Assembly (NCBI GenBank): GCA_013399875.1 | Contig: VXAZ01006880.1 | Coordinates: 620,001 to 684,000, forward strand | DNA length: 64,000 bases | Direction of reading: 5' to 3' | From: Gymnorhina tibicen | Taxonomy: Eukaryota; Chordata; Aves; Passeriformes; Artamidae | Part shown: in pieces, positions 28,184 to 39,300 of the stretch | How the letters are laid out: each line of letters begins with the position of its first letter | Position numbering within the stretch: the first letter of the stretch is position 1 | Position numbers and translations under genes: made by a program | The notes under the pieces: generated by a model | What the model was told of the DNA's origin: nothing | Database searches by the model: none | The model's input: only the letters and a program-made list of their open reading frames with translations

Positions 28184-28797
28184 ACTCAGCCTCATATGTT
28201 TCTTGAGGTAGATGAATGTCAGAATAGCCGGTTTGAGGCTGTAAGGAATTACAGGCTGCACAGAAAGAGAAATTCCTGCCCAAGGAAATACTGCTCAATG
28301 GCTGCATGACCTTGTGAACATGGGGCTTAAATGGTGTCAGGGGAACGTAAAGTAAGAAAAAGAACAGTAAGTATTGGGCCTTCTACATGTCTGATTCTAG
28401 TGAGCTTTGCCAGGTGCAGCTGAGGTACTGTGGTTATGGCTTGGAACTGGGTGTCTCATCTCTGGAAACAAAAGTTATGACTGTTAGGTAGGGGTGGGGG
28501 AGATACTCCCATGATAATGCTCATGCTTCCTACTATGATATGTGTTTTCCTCTTTCTTAGCTTGTCTCTCCCTAGTAGTTTATGTGCTGGCATTACTGCG
28601 GGTGAGGATGGACTGAGGGATACTCTGCCAATCTCCAATTTGCATGCATGTGCTTTTAATAAGCTCATTTTTCACAATCTGAAGGAAAGAGGAAAACTTT
28701 CTTCTGTCACAGTGTGTTAGCAGAAAACACAGCATAGGCCAAAAGCAGTTCTATATTGAAACCAATCTCAGGCTTCCTTTTTCCTTTTGTCTTGCAG

Positions 28798-29143
28798 AGG
28801 CAGGGAGCGGCCAAGATTACGTGACCTCCGAAAATCAGCTGCTTTACTACCCGAGTATTACCTACGCCATCATTGGCAGCTCTGTCATTTTCGTCCTCGT
28901 GGTGGCCTTTCTTGCCTTAGTGCTGCACCACCAGCGCAAGCGCAACAATCTGATGACACTGCCGGTGCACCGCCTGCAGCACCCCGTGCTGCTGTCCCGC
29001 CTGGTGGTCCTCGACCACCCGCACCACTGCAGCGTCACCTACAACGTCAACAGCGGCATCCAGTACATGGCCAGCCAGCCCTACCACAGGCCAGTGGACC
29101 TGGACTCCCCGCCGTCCTATTCAGAGGCCATGCTCGACCAAAG
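28798..29143 (+). CDS. LDLRAD3: LDLRAD3 penultimate coding exon (stalk, transmembrane helix, first PY motif)
   Basis: This internal exon of low-density lipoprotein receptor class A domain containing 3 encodes about 115 residues. The acceptor is a pyrimidine-rich tract ending TTGCAG before 28798, and the donor is AAG|GTATGT at 29144. The exon enters with the last two bases of a Glu codon and leaves after two bases of an Arg codon (2 + 114 codons + 2 = 346 bp). The product reads a short stalk ([19 protein letters not shown]), a hydrophobic helix (about 28863-28925, [20 protein letters not shown]), a basic stop-transfer HHQRKR, and a cytoplasmic segment with [19 protein letters not shown]. It ends in [12 protein letters not shown], whose PPSY (29109-29120) is a PPxY site. 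Most of it matches mammalian LDLRAD3 as I remember it; the stretch before PPSY ([12 protein letters not shown]) differs. Known role of the family: a plasma-membrane protein that binds NEDD4/ITCH ligases and affects APP processing. The LDLa ectodomain exons are outside the window. Confidence 0.96.
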
Positions 29144-30827
29144 GTATGTACAGGAGCTGATTCTGGGCTCACTGAAGCATCGCTCTGCTGATTGCAGCTC
29201 TGGTAATCTGTGCTGCTGCTCCCCACTTATTGCTGCTTTTGACAGAAGTCCAGTGTTGCACTTCTGTCACCTGCATAGGGTCAAATTTCAGGTAAATGTG
29301 AGCTCCTTCTTTGTATGAAAAATTCACGGTCCTCGGGTCCCTTTACTGTTACTGGTATTAAATGGATTTGAGGCTAACTCAGGTTGTGTTCTCTTAGCAC
29401 ATGTTGGTAGTAGAGATTTGGAGAATGGCGGGAGAATGTATCACTTGTCTAGTAGTGATATCCTGTGCCAGTCTGGAATCAAAATGTGAAAACTGAATTT
29501 GGAGTTTTGGCAAAAAAAACCCAGCTAAGCTGTAGGTCGTAGCACTGCAAAAATATTGCTCTGTTCACTTATAGTAAGTATATAAAGGTGAGAGAGTTCT
29601 TCAATTCTTGTATAAAGAAATTGTATCGTTCTTCTGCTCTGCACTGCTTTCCTTTTACCAAGAGAAGAAAAGAACAGAACTCTGGAATGGAAAGAAATCT
29701 TCTTAATTGAAATAGCTGAAAGTGCTTTGAAGTCTGGTGTGGGTGTGTCTTGTTTATGATGCTTTTGGAGTTATGTAGTTATGACACTGGTTTTATTTGT
29801 AGATAATTAACCTTCATTTTAACCTCTGTCTGTAAAGTCTTTCCAAACAAAACTTGTAAACAGGCATCCCCTCTACATAAAAAGGACATGGTACAAACTT
29901 TAATAATTCAGATTATTCACAATCACCCTGTTGGTATTTTTAGTACGAACTGTGGGATTTAAGAATAATAGTAAATTCCTATTATCTGCTGCTTTTGGCC
30001 ACAGGTCCCTTGTCTTAATGTTGACTTTCATAATAATGATATCTTTTCATTGTTAAGGACAACTAAATTAGTAGGTGTCCAGATTGTAGTCACTTCTCGT
30101 CTGAGCTGATAAAACCATCAGCAGTTTTGGAGCCAATTGCTCCCAGGGCCTGTTATCAATCTGCTCAACCCTTCAGTTCCTTTACTTGCTTGCTATCAGA
30201 ACCACAGAACAATTCTCCTGAATGCAGTACTCATCTTGCCTGTGCCTGCTTAGCAGTTGCTCTGCATGTGATCTCATGACAGCCAAAGTCATTTGTCAGT
30301 GTGGAGAATTCAGTTTGTTATTTATTTGTAGACTGTAAGCCATTAATCTCTGTCACTTAGTGGAGGTTTCCTTGGAGCTTTTTTCTGTTCGCGTCATCAT
30401 CTATAGGTGTAAATCCACCAGTTAATGTTATTTCTTTTAAAGTGTGTTCTCTGGTGTAAATGTTAAACAGAAAAGTTTTTTACCTCTTGCACAGCTGTCT
30501 TTTTTGAGCCAGCTTTGTTGGAAGTCCATAGCCAACTAACTAAGCGTGTGGATTGCTAAACAGCAGCAATTACTGTAATTACTGTACTGTAATTACTGTA
30601 TCTGTAATTACTGTGTTGCACCTTGGCCAGAAACCTTGCTTCCCTGTGGTGGTGTAAATATTTTGAAAGTACCTGAATGATGTAGGCAGTTCTGAGATCT
30701 CTTGATACGTGTCGTAATTGAAAAGCTAAGAAATACTGTTTGCTTTTTTCATAATTGGAATACTATGTACTGTCTTCTGTCCCACTGTTCTCAGTAACTT
30801 CTTACTCTGTTGTGTGTCTTACAGCAG
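29144..30827 (+). other. LDLRAD3: LDLRAD3 last coding intron
   Basis: A 1.68 kb GT-AG intron lies between the transmembrane exon and the tail exon. The donor is GTATGT and the acceptor TTACAGCAG. It is phase 2 (splits an Arg codon AG|A). It contains a short tandem TAATTACTGTA repeat at 30567-30614 and no ORF of note. Reading through the donor would extend the protein to a stop at 29316-29318, which matters only if the intron is retained. Confidence 0.93.
30567..30614. repeat. Short tandem repeat, unit about TAATTACTG
   Basis: CAATTACTGTAATTACTGTA followed by CTGTAATTACTGTATCTGTA and ATTACTGTG: four imperfect copies in the last LDLRAD3 intron, about 210 bp before the acceptor. Confidence 0.85.
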
Positions 30828-31086
30828 ACCTCCTTGGTTTGACCTTCCTCCACCACCTTATTGTTCCGAATCTGAATCCCCTAATCAGCCAGACCTTCCT
30901 CCTTACCGCTCTCGGTCGGGAAGCTTGGCCAGCACAGACACCCCCATGGCAGAAAGTCCTGTGGGCACATCCGACAGTTGGACGAGAGACGTCCATGGCA
31001 GCATGGATGGGCACAGAACTCTTCTGGAGAGGACAGTAGATCAGAGTGATTCTCTGGTCAGCCACATTGCTGAAAGAGAAGTGTAA
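30828..31086 (+). CDS. LDLRAD3: LDLRAD3 terminal coding exon (PY-motif cytoplasmic tail, stop)
   Basis: This last coding exon of LDLRAD3 completes the split Arg codon (AG + A) and reads [16 protein letters not shown], then [14 protein letters not shown], and ends in HIAEREV followed by TAA at 31084-31086. PPPY (30850-30861) is a second PPxY motif and LPPY (30895-30906) an LPxY motif. Both kinds are ligands for WW domains of NEDD4-family E3 ligases, so the tail should couple the receptor to ubiquitin-dependent sorting. The acceptor is TTACAGCAG, a tandem NAGNAG site. The second AG gives the human-like ...DQRP junction, while the first (exon from 30825) would insert one Ser in frame. After RSRSGS the tail no longer resembles the mammalian one that I recall, being rich in Ser/Thr/Asp. 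The identification is secure; the exact acceptor used is not. Confidence 0.95.
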
Positions 31087-32086
31087 CTGCTCCAGTAGCT
31101 GGGATGGCAGGAAGGCATTTACTGTGTCTTTGTGGGTTAATCTGCTGTGGCTAATAGGTTTCAGAGGGACATAACGCCTGAATGATGCTTGGTTTGAATT
31201 CACACTGAGTTAATATTTGAATTCAGCATTTTGGGCTCATCAAAGGCAGAGCGGAGCGGGGCGCTAAACCTAGAGTCACATCAACTCTCCACAATATTTC
31301 TGTGAGCAAGTTCTGGTTCAGACAAGTAAGAGAAACATCAGTGCTTTGTCAAGAGAACTGATGTGATGTATTTATTGGACTGCTTACTGTATATGAATGT
31401 ATATATGTGTGTGTATAATATTTACTGAAGTTGCACACGAGAACTCTGCCAGAAGGACTCTTGTTTTCAGACTGCCTTCCATCCTGTCGACGTGGGCGCT
31501 GTTTCTTCTTACTGTCTGGTGCCAACTGGTGGTCACCGAAGCACATGAGAGGCAGTCATTCTGCTTGGAGGTGTGGCGCCCAGTGCCAGCCACCTGACAG
31601 TGCCCAAATTGCAGAAAATCTCCTACTTGACCCATCTCTGCATGGCCTGGAACATTCTCACTGTGAAGGAGTTTTAAGCTTGTGAGGATGCAACAACTCT
31701 AACTAAGCAAGGGTTTTTTTCCCAGATGCCAGTATTTAGGCCAAAATTGCATGGGTTGTCTCAGCAACACCACAAAGGTTGGTTTATCTGTCAAATGTCA
31801 AGGCTGACTACACAGGCACTGAAGCTTCTCAAAACAAGAGAGCAAGACTTCTTTTCCTGTGTGGCAAAACATTACTCCATGTTTTCCCTCTTAAAAAAAT
31901 CCCACAACTAAACAACAAAACAAAACCCCAGATTGTTCCAGCTAAATCTTCAGCACCCAAACTGGTGTGAGGCAAACACCCAGCACAGAAAGCTTTAATG
32001 TCAATGACTAGTTTGTTGTATTCGTAAAATACCTGAAAGCAGGTCATGCAGTGAAAGGTGTTGGGCTTGTCATCCCATCTACATCA

Positions 32087-32160
32087 TGTATGTGTACATG
32101 CATGGATACACGTGTGTAATCCTGTGTGTAGGTATGTACATAGTGTATCACGTGGGTGTA
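32087..32160. repeat. TG/CA-rich low-complexity stretch in the LDLRAD3 3' UTR
   Basis: Alternating purine-pyrimidine sequence with ATGTATGTGTACATGCATGG and several GTGTGTA blocks. It is not a clean microsatellite. Confidence 0.7.
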
Positions 32161-33769
32161 GTTCTATTGCACCACAAGAACTCTAAACTGTCAAAGATTC
32201 GTTTTTGATAAATCCATTGGTTTTTACAGAGTTTGCATTATTCACATTCATTTGGTTGAAACTCTTAACTTCTGCAGAAAACCAGCATTATTTATGTCTG
32301 TTCTGTCCTAAGTCTTGTAATGGCCTCCTGTCAGATGTGTTTCAGTGCACCTTGTTGAATCACCTGTGTGAAAGCACCTCCGAGGTAAAGGTATTCAGAG
32401 TGGCAAGAGGGAAGAAGCTATGAATTTAAATGCCACTGCAGTGCCCTGCTTGTGCTCAGTATACAGAAAACAGTGCAGTGTCTTCCTCTTGTCTGGGGGG
32501 AAATTTGCCTTGAAAAATTATTTCTATTTGTCTATCCCACATTTCCCACTCCTTCTGTGTAAAAGAATGGTGTCATTAAACAGACCTTGCTGTTTAAAGG
32601 AAGTGAAGGAAGCTGACTGCGCACACCTTCTGCTTTCTTCCTCCCCATCTTTCTAAGGCAGATTCTTTTGCCCAAAGGTAATATGCTCAGAACCCAAGAA
32701 TTTGGAGTGTAGGTAAGGGAACAACTCAAGTTCAGTCTCAGTTCTCATAAATACACCTGAATTTTTAGGGAGGCCGGGGGTGTTGTTGGTTTGTTTATTT
32801 TGTTCATTTCCAGCTCTGGAATCTGTTGCTACAATATGCAAGAGGCAGGGACCAGACAGATTTGCAAGCAAAGGTCATTCCAGGACTAAGGACATAGTGG
32901 GGAGTCCTGGAGAATTCTAATGCTGATGGGCTGGGCTGACTTTGGAAGCAGATTAAGGGCAGCTTTCATTACAGGCTTAGGCAGCCTGTGGTGAAGTGCA
33001 TTGGTGAAGATGCTCCTAGGTCCTTGCAAAGTAATGTACGAGAGTGGATCAGATTTCATCCTTGCTGAGAACTCAAGCAATGTAATTATGCTGTCCTGCA
33101 CAAAGCAGGGTTTAGCTTTATTACTGACTGACCGAGCTCATAGGCAGACTGTTGTCATTGCACAGAGCAGACAGTTACTCTTTATTTTACAGGTAGATCA
33201 GACTCAGGTACATGAATGAGTTAATAGTACAGGTGGGTGCAGGGACATCTCCTGTGATCACTGGACCCTGTTGTCCCTCTTGCCTTTCATTAAGGTTCTG
33301 CTTGGGCTCTGTAAGAGAGCTGTGTTATGCTGTCTCAGAATTAACCTTAATGGTTTTCTGTCACAGTTTTAGAAACTTTATATTGGTCTTGAAAGCATAC
33401 CATTGAAGAGTTTGCAGTAGTTTCATTGTAATTAGGTATCTTTTCAATTTTCAAGTGGCCTAAAGCTGTATTAGTGAAACTACATCATTGTGTCCAGTGT
33501 CCCTCAAATAAGCCTTCCAGAGGGGATTGCACTGCACCATGTGCATTCTAAGACACCAGAGTGTGTGCAACCCAAATAGTGTGCCTATGGCATCTGAAAA
33601 ACATTGCCTTGCATTGCTAAGAAGTAGGAAAAGAGTGAATATAGCCTGTTTCTTCTATCTTCTGTCAGTCACTGTCATATATGTACATATATATATATTA
33701 AAAAAATACTCTTTCGGGATGTATATATTCATGTAACTTTTGCATTAAGATAATCCATTTGGACTTTAC

Positions 33770-33785
33770 AAAAAAAAAAAAAAAA
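33770..33785. repeat. A16 homopolymer in the LDLRAD3 3' UTR
   Basis: Sixteen consecutive A, then GGAAAAAAC. It can prime oligo-dT internally and mimic a cDNA end, just downstream of a possible ATTAAA signal. Confidence 0.95.
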
Positions 33786-35631
33786 GGAAAAAACATTCTA
33801 AATGGTGTGATGTTTTCCCTTCCAGCTAAGGGTGTATTTATCTTTGTAACGGAATCTTCTAGTTTTTGAGAATGCAGCTTAAAAGGAGATTGTGCCTTTC
33901 TGTTTGAATGTTGATTGGAGAGGCTGTTACCCGCATTTCTGGTTGTTGTTACATATCATTGTCTAGAGATCCAAAATGAGCAACAAGTCTTGACTTCCTC
34001 TTCATTGTTACTCGTGGGGACCACTGAACTTTGAGGACTGCAGCTGTTCAGTATCTTGTTCTGAAAAGGCTTGCTAAAACTTGGGATGGCTCGTCTTACT
34101 GCAGTTTTCTGGTGTGTAGAACAGGTTTGCTAGGCTGGCTTCTTTGGAAATTGCTGTAGTATCACACAGAAATTGTTTATGATGTGTCAGTTCTAGTGCG
34201 TTAATACAGCTCTACGCTGCATTATTCAGTGGAATCTTTGGGAAACATGCTGATGAAATTAAATATTTCATTGAAAATCCTGCAGCTTGTAAGGCTGACA
34301 TTAAATGTTCATCCAGTACCGCATGATAGGGTTTCTTTTCAGTAGCAGGTAAAATTGGAATTGATCATCCTATTGTTTGCAATTGCTCTTAACCTTTTAG
34401 TTTGATGTTAGTCATCCAAGAGCTTTCCTTTGTACTTAATGTTTAAACAAATGGATGTTATTTCAAAGATCTATTCTTACAAAAGTAAAATCAATTAAAA
34501 TTTTCTTCCAGAGCCAAATTCTGTTTCCACATCTGTACTGGATGGTGACCGCTGCGCTGAGTAATTCTCAGTGCAGCTATTAATATATTTGAACAAAAGA
34601 GTTTGGAGAAATGACTACTTGAGGTAAATGAAGGCATGTTGGAAAGAAGGTAATTTAAAAATAAACAGATAAATAAAATTTAGGAGCTTTGAGTGTCTGT
34701 AACCTCCACTCAAATCAGAGTGCTGTGTATTTAAAATTAAGCCATTAGTGATTCTGCTTGATAGTAATCTGAAGTTCCTTGTAAGGCAAATTACCATTTA
34801 CCTCTCTGGTATTGGAAATGGAAAACTGGCAGTAATGCTTTTAAAAGAGAGCCTGTGAATAATTTTCTTGGCTCTTGTCTGCACTGACATACACAACAAC
34901 ACCAACTGCATTGCAATTTTTGAATAACTCTGCATTCCTCCTTCCTCTACTTTTAAGCCAATTCAGTTTTATTTACACCACTTCACTTTGATACAGCTAA
35001 TAGGGCCCTTGTGATAGATTTCGACACTGAGGGAAGAGATGACTCTCACTTTAATTAATGCTGCAGCTTGTTAATCTTGTGCTCTTTACTTCTAGACATC
35101 TTAGCAAAGACAAATGGTTTTAGTAGATAAGAAAAACTATTAATGATGAAAAGGATGGAGGGACACTGATTCTGGTTTTTAATGAATATTTAAAATTGTA
35201 TAAATGAAGAAAAAAATTAATGCTGTATTTTTAATGTGGTGATCAAATGGCAAGTACTGTTTTTAACTGTTGCTTGTAGGAAGCTACTTTGCCTATAATG
35301 CCTGGAACTAAAATGGTAAGACAAGGGCTTTTCTTGCAGTTCTTACTAGATCTGCAATATTTTTTTATTAACGCAAGGTTATATTACACCCTTGGACTGA
35401 AATACAGACTGCAGAAGGAATTTCAATACTGTGCTGGATTCTGCCTGAATATATCCCAGTACAGGACTGTGGCCTTCATTTGTCTTTTTTTTCTTTCCTG
35501 ATTTGAGGGGTTTTGTCAACTTGAAATAGAGAAGTTATTTAAATGCTTTAAAGGAGGTTGTATGTTGAAACCCAGCCTTGTCTTTAACTTTTGTAAACTG
35601 GAAATCTTCTAAAATGTATTCTGTATTCCTG

Positions 35632-35637
35632 AATAAA
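35632..35637 (+). terminator. LDLRAD3: Poly(A) signal AATAAA, likely LDLRAD3 distal end
   Basis: A canonical hexamer is followed 20-40 bases later by a G/T-rich downstream element (around AGTGAGTGCGTCCCTGTCTC). It is the last good + strand signal before the sequence changes to GC-rich intergenic DNA at about 35950. Confidence 0.7.
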
Positions 35638-35660
35638 ATCGGTGTTTTAATACTGTTCAC

Positions 35661-36057
35661 AAGTGAGTGCGTCCCTGTCTCATGAAGTCTGTTGTTCTAG
35701 TTTTATAGCCTCCTACATCAGGTTTCTTAAAACTGTTTGCATTCCATGTTAAGTTTTGTTAACTCTTTGTGGGTTTTAAATATATTTTTAAAACAAAGTG
35801 ATATTGGAAACTCACATGTACCCGTGTGTATAAAAATATACTGATCCATATGTCTCCGTATTTATACAAATGAAAATTACTTAATTTCATAATTTCTCAT
35901 TTTGCTGTCCTGTTTGTGCCATCAAAGACAGGGCATCTGAACCAGTTTTGTTGTCTGCTTTGTTGCAAAGCTGTAGAGGCCGCAGCAGAGCTTGGTGCTC
36001 TGTGCTGGCTGCTGTATATGGATTTACCAACAGAGCTAAGGGGCCGGCAGCATTAGC
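35661..36057. other. Intergenic DNA after LDLRAD3
   Basis: AT-rich to about 35930, then abruptly GC-richer. No gene seen. Confidence 0.6.
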
Positions 36058-36131
36058 CTCTCCCTCCCCCTCTCTGCCTGCCACTTCCCCACCACTCATG
36101 TTCCCAGCACGATGTCCCTGTTTATCTCCAG

Positions 36132-36321
36132 GTCTGTGATCCACGTGCCGGACGTGTGAGCCGGATTCAAGTGGAGATGCTCTGTGGAGGCAGCGTGCCT
36201 GGCTGCGCTCCCGAGCCAGGACTCTGCCCCGACAGGTGCCTCACCACTATCAGGGGAACCATCCAGCCCCACGAAATCCAGACCCACTTCTTGGCAAAGT
36301 CCTGTTACTCAAAGGATTACG
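36132..36321 (+). other. Exon-like segment of unknown transcript
   Basis: A long pyrimidine-rich tract (about 36058-36129) ends in CCAG at 36131, and GTAAGAAG begins at 36322, giving strong acceptor and donor consensus around a 190 bp GC-rich segment. One frame is open throughout: it starts VCDPRAGRVSRIQVEMLCGG, has a Cys-rich middle, and ends THFLAKSCYSKDY. I do not recognise the peptide. There is no ATG near its start, so it would be an internal or non-coding exon. It lies about 480 bp downstream of the presumed LDLRAD3 poly(A) site. Chance splice signals are a real alternative. Confidence 0.3.
36142..36156. promoter_or_regulatory. E-box CACGTG with adjacent ACGTG
   Basis: CACGTGCCGGACGTG holds a palindromic E-box (36142-36147) and a second ACGTG four bases after the first, matching bHLH/PAS-type (MYC/USF, CLOCK or HIF) core sites. 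It is a motif match only. Confidence 0.25.
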
Positions 36322-39300
36322 GTAAGAAGTACCCCTGATGTTATAAAGTTACTTTCCCAGACTAAGGAGAACGAATTCAAATGTTATGTCTAAATAGTTG
36401 AATGTCTATAAGTATACAGAGGTTTACATATCCCACTTCCATGATTCGTCTCCACTTGCTACCTTCACAAAGGCATGCCAGTTTCATTGTTTTCCTCATT
36501 AATTAAATCACATGTCTTCACTCAGATTCTCAGATGGAAATCTTTGTTTGGGGCTGGCAAACTGCCCCAAAATAGCTGTGGATCCAGAATTCAACATTAG
36601 TGGCACAAGGGAGATGGAGCTGTTGAGGCTGCCACAATGGGCTCTCTGCAGGGGTGGGCATACTGGGGTCTCAGAGCTGGCTTATTCAGTCACATCCCAG
36701 CAAGAGCTATGCTTGAGAAATGTTGATAATAAATACCATACTCTCCAGCTAAGATCCCTAATTAAGTTTTTTTATTCTCTCTGCTTTGATTTGTTTAAAG
36801 ATCCTAATTTTTACACCTTAAAAATTAAATAGGCAGCAGTGATTTTTGAGAGCAACATCTTTTCTTGCTGGTTTGCAAGCAGTGTGTTAATCAGTCAGCC
36901 TCAGTTATCTGTTGGAGAGAGAACTAAGCAGCTTTTTACTGTTTGGGGAGCTGTAGTCCAAAATGATGTGCTGTTATTAATTGAAGCAAGGACATCTTCA
37001 TGTGGAAATTCACAGCTCTTCTTTGCTTTTCAAAGTAAAGCTGAGGGTATGCATACTGCATAAAGCACTTTGGAAAAGTCCTGGATTGATCTCTCTAGGG
37101 AATTAACTTTTCTGTTTATCTGCCAAACATACTGTGAATAGATAAACTGAAACATGATTCTCTGCTTCCCAAAATCCCAATAGTATTCCTTACAGCCTTA
37201 TTGCAGGGACCACTGGAGAAGAGGTAGAGCAGTTTTGGAGCTGATCAGACCCTTAACATTTCTGTGGGAATGGGTACAAAGTGTTTCAGTAGGTGCAGGT
37301 GCTTTGATGCTGGATACCGTACAGAAGACCCCTCTTCACTGAGAATTGATTTGGGACCATCACTTCCTATCTGCTTCTCAACAGCCACTCTACAGGTGGC
37401 TTTTTCTTTTTTTTCCTAGTCTCATCTTACCTAAGGTTAATTCCTATCAGTTATCCTGAGGTAAAACCTTTCATCCCTCATTATTTGATACCACAGCCTG
37501 TAACTCCTTCAAATTTAAACCACTGTCATTTTCCAGCATAAAAATGCAATAACCTTCAGAATAACAGGAGTAACAGCTCGGCTTCACCCAAACCTCTCAC
37601 TTCTTGAGGAGCGCCCTGGCAGCATCAATTTGACTGAATGAATCTGAGTCTCTTACATTTTTTTGGAACACCTGCTATTGCCTTGACAGATGCGAGTCCT
37701 GTTGCGGCACAGTGATGAAGAAGTACGATGTTGTGTTTGACAGAGTAGATTTTTCTTCTCATTTGTTTGTGACAAAGTTATTTTAGAAAACACTCCAAAC
37801 GCTCCTCGCCCAACAGTGCATCCAAAGTAGCACTATCTCGCAGAGGTGTGGGGTAAGGGGAGGACAGGAAGGTTGGCTGTTTATATGTATATATATAACT
37901 GCTTTGGAGATTTCTTATGTGTTCCAGCTCTTGTACCTGAATAAGAAATATTTAAATGCTGCACAATAGGTGAACTTGCAGACTAAGGAAGTATGGTTGA
38001 TACTTGGCTGCTCTTTTGCTAATTTCTGTTTACTCAAATATGATGCATAGTCAAGAGCAAAAATTCTCCATGCATCTGTTGCTGTATTTATTGTTCTCCC
38101 TTGGCAGTCTGTGCAGAGCAGAGGAGTTAGCAGAACCAATGAATTACCCAAAGTGGATTTGGAGAGTGCTTTGCTTCAGAAATAAAGTAGCTGGCTTACA
38201 TATCCACTTGCAAGGTGTTGTGTTAGATATGCTGGTTAAGACATGAATTACATAAAATAAAATTGTACCTGAGCTTCTGCAGGGGAAAAAAAAAAGCAGC
38301 AAACCTGTGAGTCTGAGAGATGCAGCAGATCTTCATCAGCAGGGCCAGTCTAGGAGCTGGCTGCGGGTCAGGGTTAAAAATTCCTGCACTGTGACCTCAG
38401 TGGAGCTGCAAGTGCAGCTCTCACAGGAGAAAGCAATAGTTGTTTCAGGTTTGGTAGCAGGATTTGGTCTGTCTAGTATCTGATCCCTGAAATATGTGAA
38501 AATCATTCTAGACCAATTGTCAGCTTCCTTCAGGAAGCTACATAGAAATCGTTTGGCTGCTTTGTTTAAGTCACGTTTTTCAAGCAACTAATCACTCTCT
38601 TTCTTCCTTTTTATCCGTTGCAGGGATGGGAGGAAGATTTGCACTGTTTTTTAAGTAGGGACACCTGAGACAGGGAGAGATATCAAAATGAGTTTCGGGA
38701 ATAACAGAACCTGCATCTTGCAAGATCCAGCTTCCTGAACACTGGATAGTGTTGTCTTATCCATATATTTAAAATCTTTTAAATCCATTCCATTTAACAG
38801 AAGATTTTTTGCAGATTTAAGGAGGGAAAAAAAAAAAGAGGTAAGTCTGGACAAGCAGGTAACTGTTTCAAGTTCTTTCTCTTTTTGCAAAAAATTCTTG
38901 CAGTGATCAACAAAATGTGAACGAATGTTTGAATTCCTTATTTTCTTCTAACTTCTAGGTATTTGTTAGCCCTATTATTTCTGCAGACTCATTGAAATAA
39001 TTACTTTGCATAGCTCTTCACATGGACGAGGATTTTGCCCTAGAATAAGGTTCCAGGCTGGGTCTTAACGTGGAGTAGGTATTTCTGTAGGTTTCCACAA
39101 AGGAAGGTTGTAGCTTAACGAATGTGTGGACTGTGAATGTCTCCCAGAAGGGAGCTAGGGGTGTACTGGAAATGGGTTGCTGTAAAGAATGCTGGTTTAA
39201 AGATGCACACTGGAATTAGTGTGTGGAGGGGAGGGCCACAGGCCCTGAAGGAACACTTTGTCAGGTGGCTGGCACCAGCATTTTCTGCTTTATGGAACTG

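Larger units (their letters stand above)
1..28797 (+). other. LDLRAD3: LDLRAD3 intron upstream of the transmembrane exon (partial)
   Basis: I read the whole left part as one large intron. It leads into the acceptor at 28797, and I found no exon coding for the Cys-rich LDLa pattern (CDG...DC...SDE..C) on the + strand. ORFs here are short, mutually overlapping and in AT-rich DNA, as expected by chance. Recognisable content is limited to degraded CR1 tails (about 5991, 17440, 19280, 21772 and 27486), short simple repeats and a few AT-rich conserved-looking stretches, listed separately. Stretches 1-5990, 6275-17439, 17831-19279, 19641-21771, 21951-27485 and 27700-28797 otherwise show nothing I can name. 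Assignment to one intron rather than several rests on not finding an exon by eye. Confidence 0.75.
31087..35655 (+). other. LDLRAD3: LDLRAD3 3' untranslated region (probable extent)
   Basis: After the TAA at 31084 there is no further + strand exon signal. The sequence becomes AT-rich with TG/TA runs typical of a vertebrate 3' UTR. The best-formed poly(A) site is AATAAA at 35632-35637 with a GT-rich stretch after 35655, giving a UTR of about 4.6 kb. Possible earlier sites are ATTAAA at 33697-33702 and a pair of AATAAA at 34660-34665 and 34672-34677. Two exact Pumilio-type TGTATATA elements sit at 31398-31405 and 33720-33727. The extent is inferred from sequence only. A genomic A16 run at 33770-33785 could cause internal oligo-dT priming and false cDNA ends. 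Confidence 0.7.

Noticed and set aside
1..28797. Search for LDLRAD3 LDLa-repeat exons
   Set aside because: No CDG..DC...SDE..C pattern was found by eye on the + strand. A distant exon could still be missed; a tblastn with LDLRAD3 would settle it.
28787..29191. 134-codon + strand ORF overlapping the LDLRAD3 transmembrane exon
   Set aside because: A Pro/Ala/Arg-rich shadow in another frame of a GC-rich true exon.
29144..29318. Open frame continuing past the LDLRAD3 exon donor
   Set aside because: AAG|GTATGT is a good donor and the next exon restores the human-like protein in phase. The read-through tail is intron.
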